The notes beneath the pieces are model-generated. The model saw only the letters and a list, made by a program, of their open reading frames with translations. It searched no databases and had not been told where the DNA came from. Of a stretch of 64,000 bases of DNA, positions 25,601-38,230 are shown one piece after another; the first letter of the stretch is position 1, and every line of letters begins with the position of its first letter. The position numbers were made by a program, and so were the translations under genes. Origin of the DNA: Henricia sp. BOLD:AAB3569 (taxonomy: Eukaryota > Echinodermata > Asteroidea > Spinulosida > Echinasteridae); contig JBBELK010001521.1 in NCBI GenBank assembly GCA_037783545.1, positions 62,001 to 126,000 of the forward strand, in the 5' to 3' direction.

Positions 25601-28600
25601 ACCCTGCGCTGCGCTGGTGTACATTTGTACGGCCGTTGACTCACCCCAGATTGTGACGGGAATTAGGTCAAAGTGTGTCCCAAATGCCGGCAAATTTGGA
25701 AATCAAGGAATTTTCCAACCAACTTCAAATTTTGCGTGCTCAAAACTGTATATATTCCGCACTTGTCATGCAAAATTGACAGATTTTCGCTGGGAAATGA
25801 CGGATAAATTTCAGAGTTTAGGGAAAACGGAGCTCGGCTACGTGGTTATTCCCCTAACCGTGGCTGTTGGGACACCCTGCACTGCGCTGGTGTACATTTG
25901 TACGGCCGTTGACTCACCCCAGATTGTGACGGGAATTAGGTCAAAGTGTGTCCCAAATGCCGGCAAATTTGGAAATCAAGGAATTTTCCAACCAACTTCA
26001 AATTTTGCATGCTCCAAACTGTATATATTCCGCACTTGTCATGCAAAATTGACAGATTTTCGCTGGGAAATGACGGAGAAATATCAGAGTTTAGGGAAAA
26101 CGGAGCTCGGCTGCGTGGTTATTCCCCTAACCGTGGCTGTTGGGACACCCTGCGCCGCGCTGGTGTACATTTGTACGGCCGTTGACTCACCCCAGATTGT
26201 GACGGGAATTAGGTCAAAGTGTGTCCCAAATGCCGGCAAATTTGGAAATCAAGGAATTTTCCAACCAACTTCAAATTTTGCATGCTCCAAACTGTATATA
26301 TTCCGCACTTGTCATGCAAAATTGACAGATTTTCGCTGGGAAATGACGGAGAAATTTCAGAGTTTAGGGAAAACGGAGCTGGGCTGCGTGGTTATTCCCC
26401 TAACCGTGGCTGTTGGGACACCCTGCGCATGCGCCGCGCTGGTGTACATTTGTACGGCCGTTGACTCACCCCAGATTGTGACGGGAATTAGGTCAAAGTG
26501 TGTCCCAAATGCCGGCAAATTTGGAAATCAAGGAATTTTCCAACCAACTTCAAATTTTGCATGCTCCAAACTGTATATATTCCGCACTTGTCATGCAAAA
26601 TTGACAGATTTTCGCTGGGAAATGACGGAGACATTTCAGAGTTTAGGGAAAACGGAGCTCGGCTGCGTGGTTATTCCCCTAACCGTGGCTGTTGGGACAC
26701 CCTGCGCCGCGCTGGTGTACATTTGTACGGCCGTTGACTCACCCCAGATTGTGACGGGAATTAGGTCAAAGTGTGTCCCAAATGCCGGCAAATTTGGAAA
26801 TCAAGGAATTTTCCAACCAACTTCAAATTTTGCATGCTCCAAACTGTATATATTCCGCACTTGTCATGCAAAATTGACAGATTTTCGCTGGGAAATGACG
26901 GAGAAATATCAGAGTTTAGGGAAAACGGAGCTCGGCTGCGTGGTTATTCCCCTAACCGTGGCTGTTGGGACACCCTGCGCCGCGCTGGTGTACATTTGTA
27001 CGGCCGTTGACTCACCCCAGATTGTGACGGGAATTAGGTCAAAGTGTGTCCCAAATGCCGGCAAATTTGGAAATCAAGGAATTTTCCAACCAACTTCAAA
27101 TTTTGCATGCTCCAAACTGTATATATTCCGCACTTGTCATGCAAAATTGACAGATTTTCGCTGGGAAATGACGGAGAAATTTCAGAGTTTAGGGAAAACG
27201 GAGCTCGGCTGCGTGGTTATTCCCCTAACCGTGGCTGTTGGGACACCCTGCGCCGGGCTGGTGTACATTTGTACGGCCGTTGATTCACCCCAGATTGTGA
27301 CGGGAATTAGGTCAAAGTGTGTCCCAAATGCCGGCAAATTTGGAAATCAAGGAATTTTCCAACCAACTTCAAATTTTGCATGCTCCAAACTGTATATATT
27401 CCGCACTTGTCATGCAAAATTGACAGATTTTCGCTGGGAAATGACGGAGAAATTTCAGAGTTTAGGGAAAACGGAGCTGGGCTGCGTGGTTATTCCCCTA
27501 ACCGTGGCTGTTGGGACACCCTGCGCATGCGCCGCGCTGGTGTACATTTGTACGGCCGTTGACTCACCCCAGATTGTGACGGGAATTAGGTCAAAGTGTG
27601 TCCCAAATGCCGGCAAATTTGGAAATCAAGGAATTTTCCAACCAACTTCAAATTTTGCATGCTCCAAACTGTATATATTCCGCACTTGTCATGCAAAATT
27701 GACAGATTTTCGCTGGGAAATGACGGAGAAATTTCAGAGTTTAGGGAAAACGGAGCTCGGCTGCGTGGTTATTCCCCTAACCGTGGCTGTTGGGACACCC
27801 TGCGCCGCGCTGGTGTACATTTGTACGGCCGTTGACTCACCCCAGATTGTGACGGGAATTAGGTCAAAGTGTGTCCCGAATGCCGGCAAATTTGGAAATC
27901 AAGGAATTTGCCAACCAACTTCAAATTTTGCATGCTCCAAACTGTATATATTCCGCACTTGTCATGCAAAATTGACAGATTTTTGCTGGGAAATGACGGA
28001 GAAATTTCAGAGTTTAGGGAAAACGGAGCTCGGCTACGTGGTTATTTCCCTAACCGTGGCTGTTGGGACACCCTGCGCTGCGCTGGTGTACATTTGTACG
28101 GCCGTTGACTCACCCCAGATTGTGACGGGAATTAGGTCAAAGTGTGTCCCAAATGCCGGCAAATTTGGAAATCAAGGAATTTTCCAACCAACTTCAAATT
28201 TTGCATGCTCCAAACTGTATATATTCCGCACTTGTCATGTAAAATTGACAGATTTTCGCTGGGAAATGACGGAGAAATTTCAGAGTTTAGGGAAAACGGA
28301 GCTCGGCTACGTGGTTATTTCCCTAACCGTGGCTGTTGGGACACCCTGCGCTGCGCTGGTGTACATTTGTACGGCCGTTGACTCACCCCAGATTGTGACG
28401 GGAATTAGGTCAAAGTGTGTCCCAAATGCCGGCAAATTTGGAAATCAAGGAATTTTCCAACCAACTTCAAATTTGTCATGCTCCAAACTGTATATATTCC
28501 GCACTTGTCATGCAAAATTGACAGATTTTCGCTGGGAAATGACGGAGAAATTTCAGAGTTTAGGGAAAACGGAGCTCGGCTACGTGGTTATTCCCCTAAC

Positions 28601-30190
28601 CGTGGCTGTTGGGACACCCTGCGCTGCGCTGGTGTACTATTGTACGGCCGTTGACTCACCCCAGATTGTGACGGGAATTAGGTCAAAGTGTGTCCCAAAT
28701 GCCGGCAAATTTGGAAATCAAGGAATTTCCCAACCAACTTCAAATTTTGCATGCTCCAAACTGTATATATTCCGCACTTGTCATGCAAAATTGACAGATT
28801 TTCGCTGGGAAATGACGGAGAAATTTCAGAGTTTAGGGAAAACGGAGCTCGGCTACGTGGTTATTCCCCTAACCGTGGCTGTTGGGACACCCTGCGCTGC
28901 GCTGGTGTACATTTGTACGGCCGTTGACTCACCCCAGATTGTGACGGGAATTAGGTCAAAGTGTGTCCCAAATGCCGGCAAATTTGGAAATCAAGGAATT
29001 TTCCAACCAACTTCAAATTTTGCATGCTCCAAACTGTATATATTCCGCACTTGTCATGCAAAATTAACATATTTTCGCTGGGAAATGACGGAGAAATTTC
29101 AGAGTTTAGGGAAAACGGAGCTCGGCTACGTGGTTATTCCCCTAACCGTGGCTGTTGGGACACCCTGCGCTTGCGGCTGGTGTACATTTGTACGGCCGTT
29201 GACTCACCCCATATTGTGACGGAATTAGGTCAAAGTGTGTCCCAAATGCCGGCAAATTTTGGAAATCAAGGAATTTTCCAACCAACTTCAAATTTTGCAT
29301 GCTCCAAACTGTATATATTCCGCACTTGTCATGCAATTTTGACAGATTTTCGCTGGGATATGACGGAGAAATTTCAGAGTTTAGGGAAAACGGAGCTCGG
29401 CTACGTGGTTATTCCCCTAACCGTGGCTGTTGGGACACCCTGCGCGCGCTGGTGTACATTTGTACGCCGTTGACTCATCCCCAGATTGTGACGGGATTAG
29501 GTCAAAGTGTGTCCCAAATGCCGGAAAATTTGGAAATCAAGGAATTTTCCAACCAACTTCAAATTTTGCATGCTCCAAACTGTATATATTCCGCACTTGT
29601 CATGCAAAATTACAGATTTTCGCTGGGAATGACGGAGAAATTTCAGAGTTTAGGGAAAACGGAGCTCGGCTCGTGGTTATTCCCCTAACCGTGGCTGTTG
29701 GGACACCCTGCGCTGCGCTGGTGTACATTTGTACGGCCGTTGACTTCACTCCCAGATTGTGACGGGAATTAGGTCAAAGTGTGTCCCAAATGCCGGCAAA
29801 TTTGGAAATCAAGGGAATTTTCCAACCAACTTCAATTTTGCATGCTCCAAACTGTATATATTCCCGCACTTGTCATGCAAAATTGACAGATTTTCGCTGG
29901 GAAATGACGGAGAAATTTCAGAGTTTAGGGGAAAACGGAGTCTCGGCTACGTGGTTATTTCCCTAACCGTGGCTGTTGGGACACCCTGCGCTGCGCTGGT
30001 GTACATTTGTACGGCCGTTGACTCACCCCAGATTGTGACGGGAATTAGGTCAAAGTGTGTCCCAAATGCCGGCAAATTTGGAAATCAAGGAATTTTCCAA
30101 CCAACTTCAAATTTTGCATGCTCAAAACTGTATATATTCCGCACTTGTCATGCAAAATTGAACAGATTTTCGCTGGGAATTACGGAGTAA
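22664..30190 (+). repeat. Long-range duplication, 4,380-bp offset (16 units)
   Basis: Units from about 22,664 to 25,800 recur from about 27,044 to 30,190. Shared markers include the cccgaatgcc unit (23,489 and 27,869), catgtaaaatt (near 23,857 and 28,237), atttgtcatgc (near 24,092 and 28,472), tgtactattg (near 24,254 and 28,634), aaattaaca (24,681 and 29,061), cccatattgtg (near 24,826 and 29,208) and gctcaaaactg. The second copy crosses the accuracy break at about 29,171. Past the break it still matches by markers but with scattered indels, which helps separate sequencing noise from real variants. Confidence 0.85.
23640..25900 (+). repeat. Subfamily B block (first copy)
   Basis: About nine consecutive units carry ggctacgtgg instead of ggctgcgtgg and gcgctgcgctgg instead of gcgccgcgctgg. 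Several also have ggttatttccc for ggttattcccc. Units before (to 23,455) and after (from about 26,100) belong to subfamily A. The block edges fall within single units, as expected from unequal exchange. No 279-bp units occur inside it. Confidence 0.85.
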
Positions 30191-33100
30191 ATTTCAGAGT
30201 TTAGGGAAAACGGAGCTCGGCTACGTGGTTATTCCCCTAACCGTGGCTGTTGGGACACCCTGCCTGCGCTGGTGTACTTTTGTACGGCCGTTGACTCACC
30301 CCAGATTGTGACGGGAATTAGGTCAAAGTGTGTCCAAATGCCGGCAAATTTGGAAATCAGAATTTTCCAACCAACTTCAAATTTTGCATGCTCCAAACTG
30401 TATATATTCCGCACTTGTCATGCAAAATTGACAGATTTTCGCTGGGAAATGAACGGAGAAATTTCAGAGTTTAGAAAAAACGGAGCTCGGCTACGTGTTA
30501 TTCCCCTAACCGTGCTGTTGGGACACCCTGCGCTGCGCTGGTGTACATTGTAACGGCCGTTGACTCACCCCAGATTGTGACGGAATTAGGTCAAAGTGTG
30601 TCCCAAATGCCGGCAAATTTGGAAATCAAGGAATTTTCCAACCAACTTCAAATTTTGCATGCGCCAAACTGTATATATTCCGCACTTGTCATGCAAAATT
30701 GACAGATTTTCGCTGGGGAAATGACGGAGAAATTTCAGAGTTTTAGGGAAAACGGAGCTCGGCTACGTGGTTATTCCCCTAACCGTGGCTGTTGGGACAA
30801 CCCTGCGCTGCGCTGGGTACATTTGTACGGCCGTTGACTCACCCCAGATTGTGACGGGAATTAGGTCAAAGTGTGTCCCAAATGCCGGCAAATTTGGAAA
30901 TCAAGAATTTTCCAACCACTTCAAATTTTGCATGCTCAAAACTGTATATATTCCGCACTTGTCATGCAAAATTGACAGATTTTCGCTGGGAATGACGGAG
31001 AAATTTCAGAGTTTAGGGAAAACGGAGCTCGGCTACGTGGTTATTCCCTAACCGTGGCTGTTGGGACACCCTGCGCTGCGCTGGTGTACATTTGTACGGC
31101 CGTTGACTCACCCCAGATTGTGACGGGAATTAGGTCAAGAAGTGTGTCCCAAATGCCGGGAAAATTTGGAAATCAAGGAATTTTCCAACCAACTTCAAAT
31201 TTTGCATGCTCCAAACTGTATATATTCCGCACTTTGTCATGCAAAAATTGACAGATTTTCGCTGGGAAATGACGGAGAAATTTCAGAGTTTAGGGAAAAC
31301 GGAGCTCGGCTACGTGGTTATTCCCCTAACCGTGGCTGTTGGGACACCCTGCGCTGCGCTGGTGTACATTTGTACGGCCGTTGACTCACCCCAGATTGTG
31401 ACGGGAATTAGGTCAAAGTGTGTCCCAAATGCCGGCAAATTTGGAAATCAAGGAACTTTCCAACCAACTTCAAATTTTGCATGCTCCAAACTGTATATAT
31501 TCCGCACTTGGCTCATGCAGAATTGACAGATTTTTCCGCTGGGAAATGACGGAGAAATTTCAGAGTTTAGGGAAAACGGAGCTCGGCTACGTGGTTATTC
31601 CCCTAACCGTGGCTGTTGGAACACCCTGCGCTGCGCTGGTGAACATTTGTACGGCCGTTGACTCACCCCAGATTGTGACGGGAATTAGGTCAAAGTGTGT
31701 CCAAATGCCGGCAAATTTGGAAATCAAGGAATTTTCCAACCAACTTCAAATTTTGCATGCTCCAAACTGTTATATTCCGCACTTGTCATTGCAAAATTGA
31801 CAGATTTTCGCTGGGAAATGACGGAGGAATTTTAAGAGTTTAGGGAAAACGGAGCTCGGCTACGTGTTATTCCCCTTACCGTGGCTGTTGGGGACACCCT
31901 GCGCTGCGCTGGTGTACATTTGTTACGCCGTTGACTCACCCCAAGATTGTGACGGGAATTAGGTCAAAGTGTGTCCCAAATGGCCGGCAAATTTGGAAAT
32001 CAAGGAATTTTCCAAACCAATTCAAATTTTGCATGCTCCAAACTGTATATATTCCGCACTTGTCATGCAAAATTGACTAGATTTTTCGCTGGGAAATGAC
32101 GGAGAAATTTCAGAGTTTAGGGAAAACGGGGAGCTCGGCTACGTGGTTATTCCCCTAACCGTGGCTGTTGGACACCCTGCGCTGCGCTGGGTGTACATTT
32201 GTACGGCCGTTGACTCACCCCAGATTGTGACGGAATTAGGTCAATGTGTGTCCCAAATGCAGGCAAATTTGGAAATCAAGGCATTTTCCAACCAACTTCA
32301 AATTTGCATGCTCCAAACTGTATATATTCCGCACTTGTCATGCAATATTGACAGATTTCGCTGGGAAATGACGAGGAATTTTAGAGTTTAGGGAAAACGG
32401 AGCTCGGCTACGTGGTTATTCCCCTAACCGTGGCTGTTGGGACACCCTGCGCTGCGCTGGTGTACATTTGTACGGTCCGTTGACTCACCCAAGATTGTGA
32501 CGGGAATTAGGGTCAAAGTGTGTCCCAAATGCCGGCAAATTTGGAAATCAAGGAATTTTCCAACCAATTTCAAATTTTGCATCTCCAAACTGTATATATT
32601 CCGCACTTGTCATGCAAAATTGACAGATTTTCGCTGGGAAATGACGGAGAAATTTCAGAGTTTAGGGAAAACGGAGCTCGGCTACGTGGTTATTCCCCTA
32701 ACCGTGGCTGTTGGGACACCCTGCGCTGCGCTGGTGTACATTTGTACGGCCGTTGACTCACCCCAGATTGTGACGGGAATTAGGGTCAATGTGTGTCCCA
32801 AATGCAGGCAAATTGGAAATCAAGGCATTTTCCAACCAACTTCAAAATTTGCATGCTCCAAACTGTATATATTCCGCACTTGTCATGCAAAATTGACAGA
32901 TTTTCGCTGGGAAATGACGGAGAAATTTCAGAGTTTAGGGAAAACGGAGCTCGGCTACGTGGTTATTCCCCTAACGTGGCTGTTGGGACACCCTGCGCTG
33001 CGCTGTGTACATTTGTACGGCCGTTGACTCACCCCAGATTGTGACGGGAATTAGGTCAAAGTGTGTCCCACATGCCAGGCAAATTTGGAAATCAAGGAAT

Positions 33101-35930
33101 TTTCCAAATAAACTTCAAATTTTGCATGCTCCAAACTGTATATATTCCGCACTTGTCTGCAAAATTGACAGATTTTCGCTGGGAAATGACGGAGAAATTT
33201 CAGAGTTTAGGGAAAACGGAGCTCGGCTACGTGGTTATTCCCCTAACCGTGGCTGTTGGGACACCCTGCGCTGCGCTGGTGAACATTTGTACGGCCGTTG
33301 ACTCACCCCAGATTGTGACGGGAATTAGGTCAAAGTGTGTCCCAAATGCGGCAAATTTGGAAATCAAGAATTTTCCAACCAACTTCAAATTTTGCATGCT
33401 CCAAACTGTATATATTTCCGCACTTGTCATGCATTTATTGACAGATTTTCGCTGGAAATGACGGAGGAATTTAAAGAGTGTTAGGGAAAACGGAGCTCGG
33501 CTACGTGTTATTCCCCTAACCGTGGCTGTTTGGGACACCCTGCGCTGCGCTGGTGTACATTTGTACGGCCGTTGACTCACCCAAGATTGTGACGGGAATT
33601 TAGGTCAAAGTGGTGTCCCAAATGCCGGCAAATTTGGAAATCAAGGAATTTTCCCAACCAATTTCAAATTTTGCATTGCTCCAAACTGTATATATTCCGC
33701 ACTTGTCATGCAAAATTGACAGATTTTCGCTGGGAAATGACGGAGAAATTTCAGAGTTTAGGGGAAAACGGAGCTCGGCTACGTGGTTATTCCCCTAACC
33801 GTGGCTGTTGGGACACCCTGCGCTGCGCTGGTGTACATTTGTACGGCCGTTGACTCACCCCAGATTGTGACGGGAATTAGGTCAATGTGTGTCCCAAATG
33901 CAGGCAAATTTGGAAATCAAGGCATTTTCCAACCAACTTCAAAATTTGCATGCTCCAAACTGTATATATTCCGCACGTTGTCATGCAATTATTGACAGAT
34001 TTTCGCTGGAAATGACGGAGGAATTTAAGAGTTTAGGGAAAACGGAGCTCGGCTACGTGGTTATTCCCTAACCGTGGCTGTTGGACACCTGCGCTGCGCT
34101 GGTGTACATTTGTACGGCCGTTGACTTCTCCCAAGATTGTGACGGGAATTAGGTCAAAGTGTGTCCCCAAATGCCGGCAAATTTGGAAATCAAGGATTTT
34201 CCAACCAATTTCAAATTTTGCATGCTCCAAACTGTATATATCCGCACTTGTCATGCAAAATTGACAAGATTTTCGCTGGGAAATGACGGAGAAATTTTCA
34301 GAGTTTAGGGAAAACGGAGCTCGGCTACGTGGTTATTCCCCTAACCGTGGCTGTTGGGACACCTGCGCTGCGCTGGTGTACATTTGTACGGCCGTTGACT
34401 CACCCAGATTGTGACGGGAATTAGGTCAATTGTGTGTCCCAAATGCAGGCAAATTTGGAAATCAAGGCATTTTCCAACCAACTTCAAAATTTGCATGCTC
34501 CAAACTGTATATATTCCGCACTTGTCATGCAAAATTGACAGATTTTCGCTGGGAAATGACGGAGAAATTTCAGAGTTTAGGGAAAACGGAGCTCGGCTAC
34601 GTGGTTATTCCTAACCGTGGCTGTTGGGACACCCTGCGCTGCGCTGGTGTACATTTGTACGGCCGTTGACTCACCCCAGATTGTGACGGGAATTAGGTCA
34701 AAGTGTGTCCCACATGCCGGCAAATTGGAAATCAAGGAATTTTCCAACCAACTTCAAATTTTGCATGCTCCAAACTGTATATATTCCGCACACTTGTCAT
34801 GCAAAATTGACAGATTTTTCGCTGGGAAATGACGAGAAATTTCAGAGTTTAGGGGAAACGGAGTTCGGCTACGGTGTTATTCCCCTAACCGTGGCTGTTG
34901 GGACACCCTGCGCTGCGCTGGTGTACATTTGTACGGCCGTTGACTCACCCCAGACTGTGACGGGAATTAGGTCCAAAGTGTGTCCCAAATGCCGGCAAAT
35001 TTGGGAATCAAGGAATTTTCCAACCAACTTCAAATTTTGCATGCTCCAAACTGTATATACTCCGCACTTGTCATGCAAAATTGAACAGATTTTCGCTGGA
35101 AATGACGGAGAAATTTCAGAGTTTAGGGAAAACGGAGCTCGGCTACGTGTTATTCCCCTAACCGTGGCTGTTGGGACTAACCCTGCGCTGCGCTGGTGTA
35201 CATTTGTACGCCGTTGACTCACCCCAGATTGTGACGGGAATTAGGTCAAAGTGTGTCCCAAATGCCGGCAAATTTGGAAATCAGGAATTTTCCAACCAAC
35301 TTCAAATTTTGCATGCTCCAAACTGTATATATTCCGCACTTGTCATGCAAAATTGACAGATTTTCGCTGGGAAATGACGGAGAAATTTCAGAGTTTAGGG
35401 AAAACGGAGCTCGGCTACGTAGTTATTCCCCTAACCGTGGCTGTGGGACATACCCTCCCTGCGCTGCGCTGGTGTACATTTGTACGGCCGTTGACTCACC
35501 CAGATTGTAACGGAATTAGGTCAAAGGTGTGTCCCAAATGCCGGCAAATTTGGAAATCAAAGATTTTCCAACCAACTTCAAATTTGGCATGCTCCAAACT
35601 GTATATATTCCGCACATTGTCCATGCACAATTGACAGATTTTTCGCTGGGAAATGACGGAGAAATTTCAGAGTTTGAGGGAAAACGGAGCTCGGCTACGT
35701 GGGTTATTCCCCTAACCGGTGGCTGTTGGGACACCCTGCGCTGCGCTGGTGTACATTTGTACGGCCGTTGACTCAACCCCAGATTGTGACGGAATTAGGT
35801 CAAAGTGTGTCCCAAATGCCGGCAAATTTGGAAATCAAGGAATTTTCCAACCAACTTCAAATTTTGCATGCTCCAAACTGTATATATTCCGCACTTGTCA
35901 TGCAAAATTGACAGATTTTCGCTTGGGAAA
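28020..35930 (+). repeat. Subfamily B block (second, long copy)
   Basis: Units from about 28,035 to 35,700 carry the B markers ggctacgtgg and gcgctgcgctgg. The first part is the 4,380-bp duplicate of the earlier B block. The middle is the more divergent subfamily D. Most of the block lies in the noisy part of the window, so unit lengths here are unreliable. Its mirror copy occupies roughly 44,870-52,570. Confidence 0.8.
31640..34800 (+). repeat. Subfamily D units (left arm)
   Basis: These B-type units carry an extra marker set: gtcaatgtgtgtccc with aaatgcaggc and aaggcattttcc; ggaggaattt with aagag; cacccaagattg with caaccaatttc; and gaacatttgtacgg. The markers occur in rotating order, suggesting a local higher-order repeat of three to four units, for example around 32,250, 32,790, 33,890 and 34,430. 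They recur at the mirrored positions in the other arm, so they are real variants and not sequencing errors, despite heavy indel noise. Confidence 0.75.
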
Positions 35931-35969
35931 TGACGGAGAAATTTCAGAGTTTAGGGAAAACGGAGCTGC

Positions 35970-38230
35970 GGACTGCGTGGTTATTCCCCTAACCGTGGCT
36001 GTTGGGACACCCTGCGCATGCGCCGGCGCTGGTGTACATTTGTACGGCCTTGACTCACCCAGATTGTGACGGGGAATTAGGTCAAAGTGTGTCCCAAATG
36101 CCGGCAAATTTTGGAAATCAAGGATTTCCACCAACTTCAAATTTTGCTTGCTCCAAACTGTATATATTCCGCACTTGTCATGCAAAATTGACAGATTTTC
36201 GCTGGAATGACGGAGAAATGTCAGAGTTATAGGAAAAAACGGAGCTCGGCTGCGTGTTATTCCTCTAACCGTGGCTGTTGGGACATCCCTGCGCCGCGCT
36301 GGTGTACATTTGTACGGCCGTTGACTCACACCAGATTGAGACGGGGAATTAGGTCAAAGTGTATCCCAAATGCCGGCAAATTTGGAAATCAAGGAATTTT
36401 CCAACCAACTTCAAATTTTGCATGCTCCAAACTGTATAAATTCCGCACTTGGTCATGCAAAATTGACAGATTTTCGCTGGGAAATGAAGGAGAAATTTTA
36501 GAGTTTAGGGAAAACGGAGCTCGGCTGCGTGGTTATTCCCCTAACCGTGGCTGTTGGGACACCCTGCGCCGCGCTGGTGTACATTTGTACGGCCATTGAC
36601 TCACCCCAGATTGTGACGGGAATTAGGTCAAAGTGTGTCCCAAATGCCGGCAAATTTGGAAATCAAGGAATTTTCCAACCAACTTCAAATTTTGCATGCT
36701 CCAAACTGTATATATTCCGCACTTGTCATGCAAAATTGACAGATTTTCGCTGGGAAATGACGGAGAAATGTCAGAGTTTAGGGAAAACGGAGATCGGCTG
36801 CGTGGTTATTCCCCTAACCGTGCTGTTGGACACCCTGCGCATGCGCCGCGCTGGTGTACATTGTACGGCCGTTGACTCAGCCCCAGATTGTGACGGGAAT
36901 TAGGTCAAAGTGTGTCCCAAATGCCGCAAATTTGGAAATCAAGGAATTTGTTCAACCAACTTCAAAATGTGCATGCTCCAAACTGTATATATTCCGCACT
37001 TGTTCATGCAAAATTGACAGATTTTCGCTGGGAAATGACGGAGAAATGTCAGAGTTTAGGGAAAACGGAGCTCGGCTGCGTGGTTATTCCCTAACCGTGG
37101 CTGTTGGGACACCCTGCGCCGCGCTGGTGTACATTTGTACGGCCGTTGACTCACTCCAGATTGAGACGGGAATTAGTCAAAGTGTATCCCAAATGCCGGC
37201 AAATTTGGAAATCAAGGAATTTTCCAACCAACTTCAAATTTTGCATGCTCCAAAACTGTATAAATTTCCGCACTTGTCATGCAAAATTGACAGATTTTCG
37301 CTGGGAAATGACGGAGAAATTTTAGAGTTTAGGGAAAACGGAGCTCGGCTGCGTGGGTTATTCCCCTAACCGTGGCTGTTGGGACAACCCTGCGCCGCGC
37401 TGGGTGTACATTTGTACGGCCATTGACTCACCCCAGATTGTGACGGGAATTAGGTCAAAGTGTGTCCCAAATGCCGGCAAATTTGAAATCAAGGAATTTT
37501 CCAACCAACTTCAAATTTTGCATGCTCCAAACTGTATATATTCCGCACTTGTCATGCAAAATTGACAGATTTTTCGCTGGGAAATGACGGAGAAATTTCA
37601 GAGTTAGGGAAAACGGAGCTCGCTGCGTGGTTATTCCCCTAACCGTGGCTGTTGGGACACCCTGCGCATGTGCCGCGCTGGTGTACATTTGTACGGGCCG
37701 TTGACTCACAACCCAGATTGTGGACGGAATTAGGTCAAAGTGTGTCCCAAAATGCCGGCAAATTTGGAAATCAAGGAATTTGTTCAACCAACTTCAAAAT
37801 TTTGCATGCTCCAAACTGTATATATTCCGCACTTGTCATGCAAAATTGACAGATTTTCGCTGGGAAATGACGGAGAAATTTCAGAGTTTAGGGAAAAACG
37901 GAGCTCGGCTGCGTGGTTATTCCCCTAACCGTGGCTGTTGGGGACAACCCTGCGCATGCGCCGCGCTGGTGTACATTTGTACGGCCGTTGACTCACCCCA
38001 GATTGTGACGGAATTAGGTCAAAGTGTGTCCCAAATGCCGGCAAATTTGGAAATCAAGGAATTTTCCAACCAACTTCAAATTTTGCATGCTCCAAACTGT
38101 ATATATTTCCGCACGTTGTCATGCAAAATTGACAGATTTTCGCAGGGAAATGACGGAGAAATTCAGAGTTTAGGGAAACGGAGCTCGACTGTGTGGTTAT
38201 TCCCGCTAATTGTGGCTGTTGGGACAAACC
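35970..38230 (+). repeat. Subfamily C trimeric block (left arm), about 825-bp period
   Basis: A-type units here carry unique markers: gagaaatgtcag, agattgagacgg, gtgtatccc, gtataaattcc, gaaattttagag, ggccattgac and aatttgttcaacc. They repeat as a trimer. agattgagacgg is near 36,333 and 37,160, aatttgttcaacc near 36,946 and 37,779, and a 279-type unit begins each trimer near 36,015, 36,838 and 37,665. The block sits between two B stretches, so A, B and C alternate. Indels make the exact period uncertain. Confidence 0.75.

Larger units (their letters stand above)
17823..29219 (+). other. 3,798-codon open frame produced by the satellite; not called as a gene
   Basis: This is the longest of several open frames along the array (others at 899-2,644, 2,987-6,598, 6,451-10,740 and 11,319-17,756). 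Each unit translates as 91 residues, or 93 in the 279-bp variant, because both lengths are multiples of three. The frame breaks at TAA 2,642 and 2,915, TAA 11,295, TGA 17,754, a 5-bp loss near 907 and 1-bp losses near 6,577 and 10,719. Recurrent variants in this frame are mostly amino-acid-changing (C/S, C/Y, F/Y, K/T, P/S, A/G, R/C, F/C, Q/H) with about four silent, so I see no sign of protein-level constraint. No signal peptide or known domain is recognised. Confidence 0.85.
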
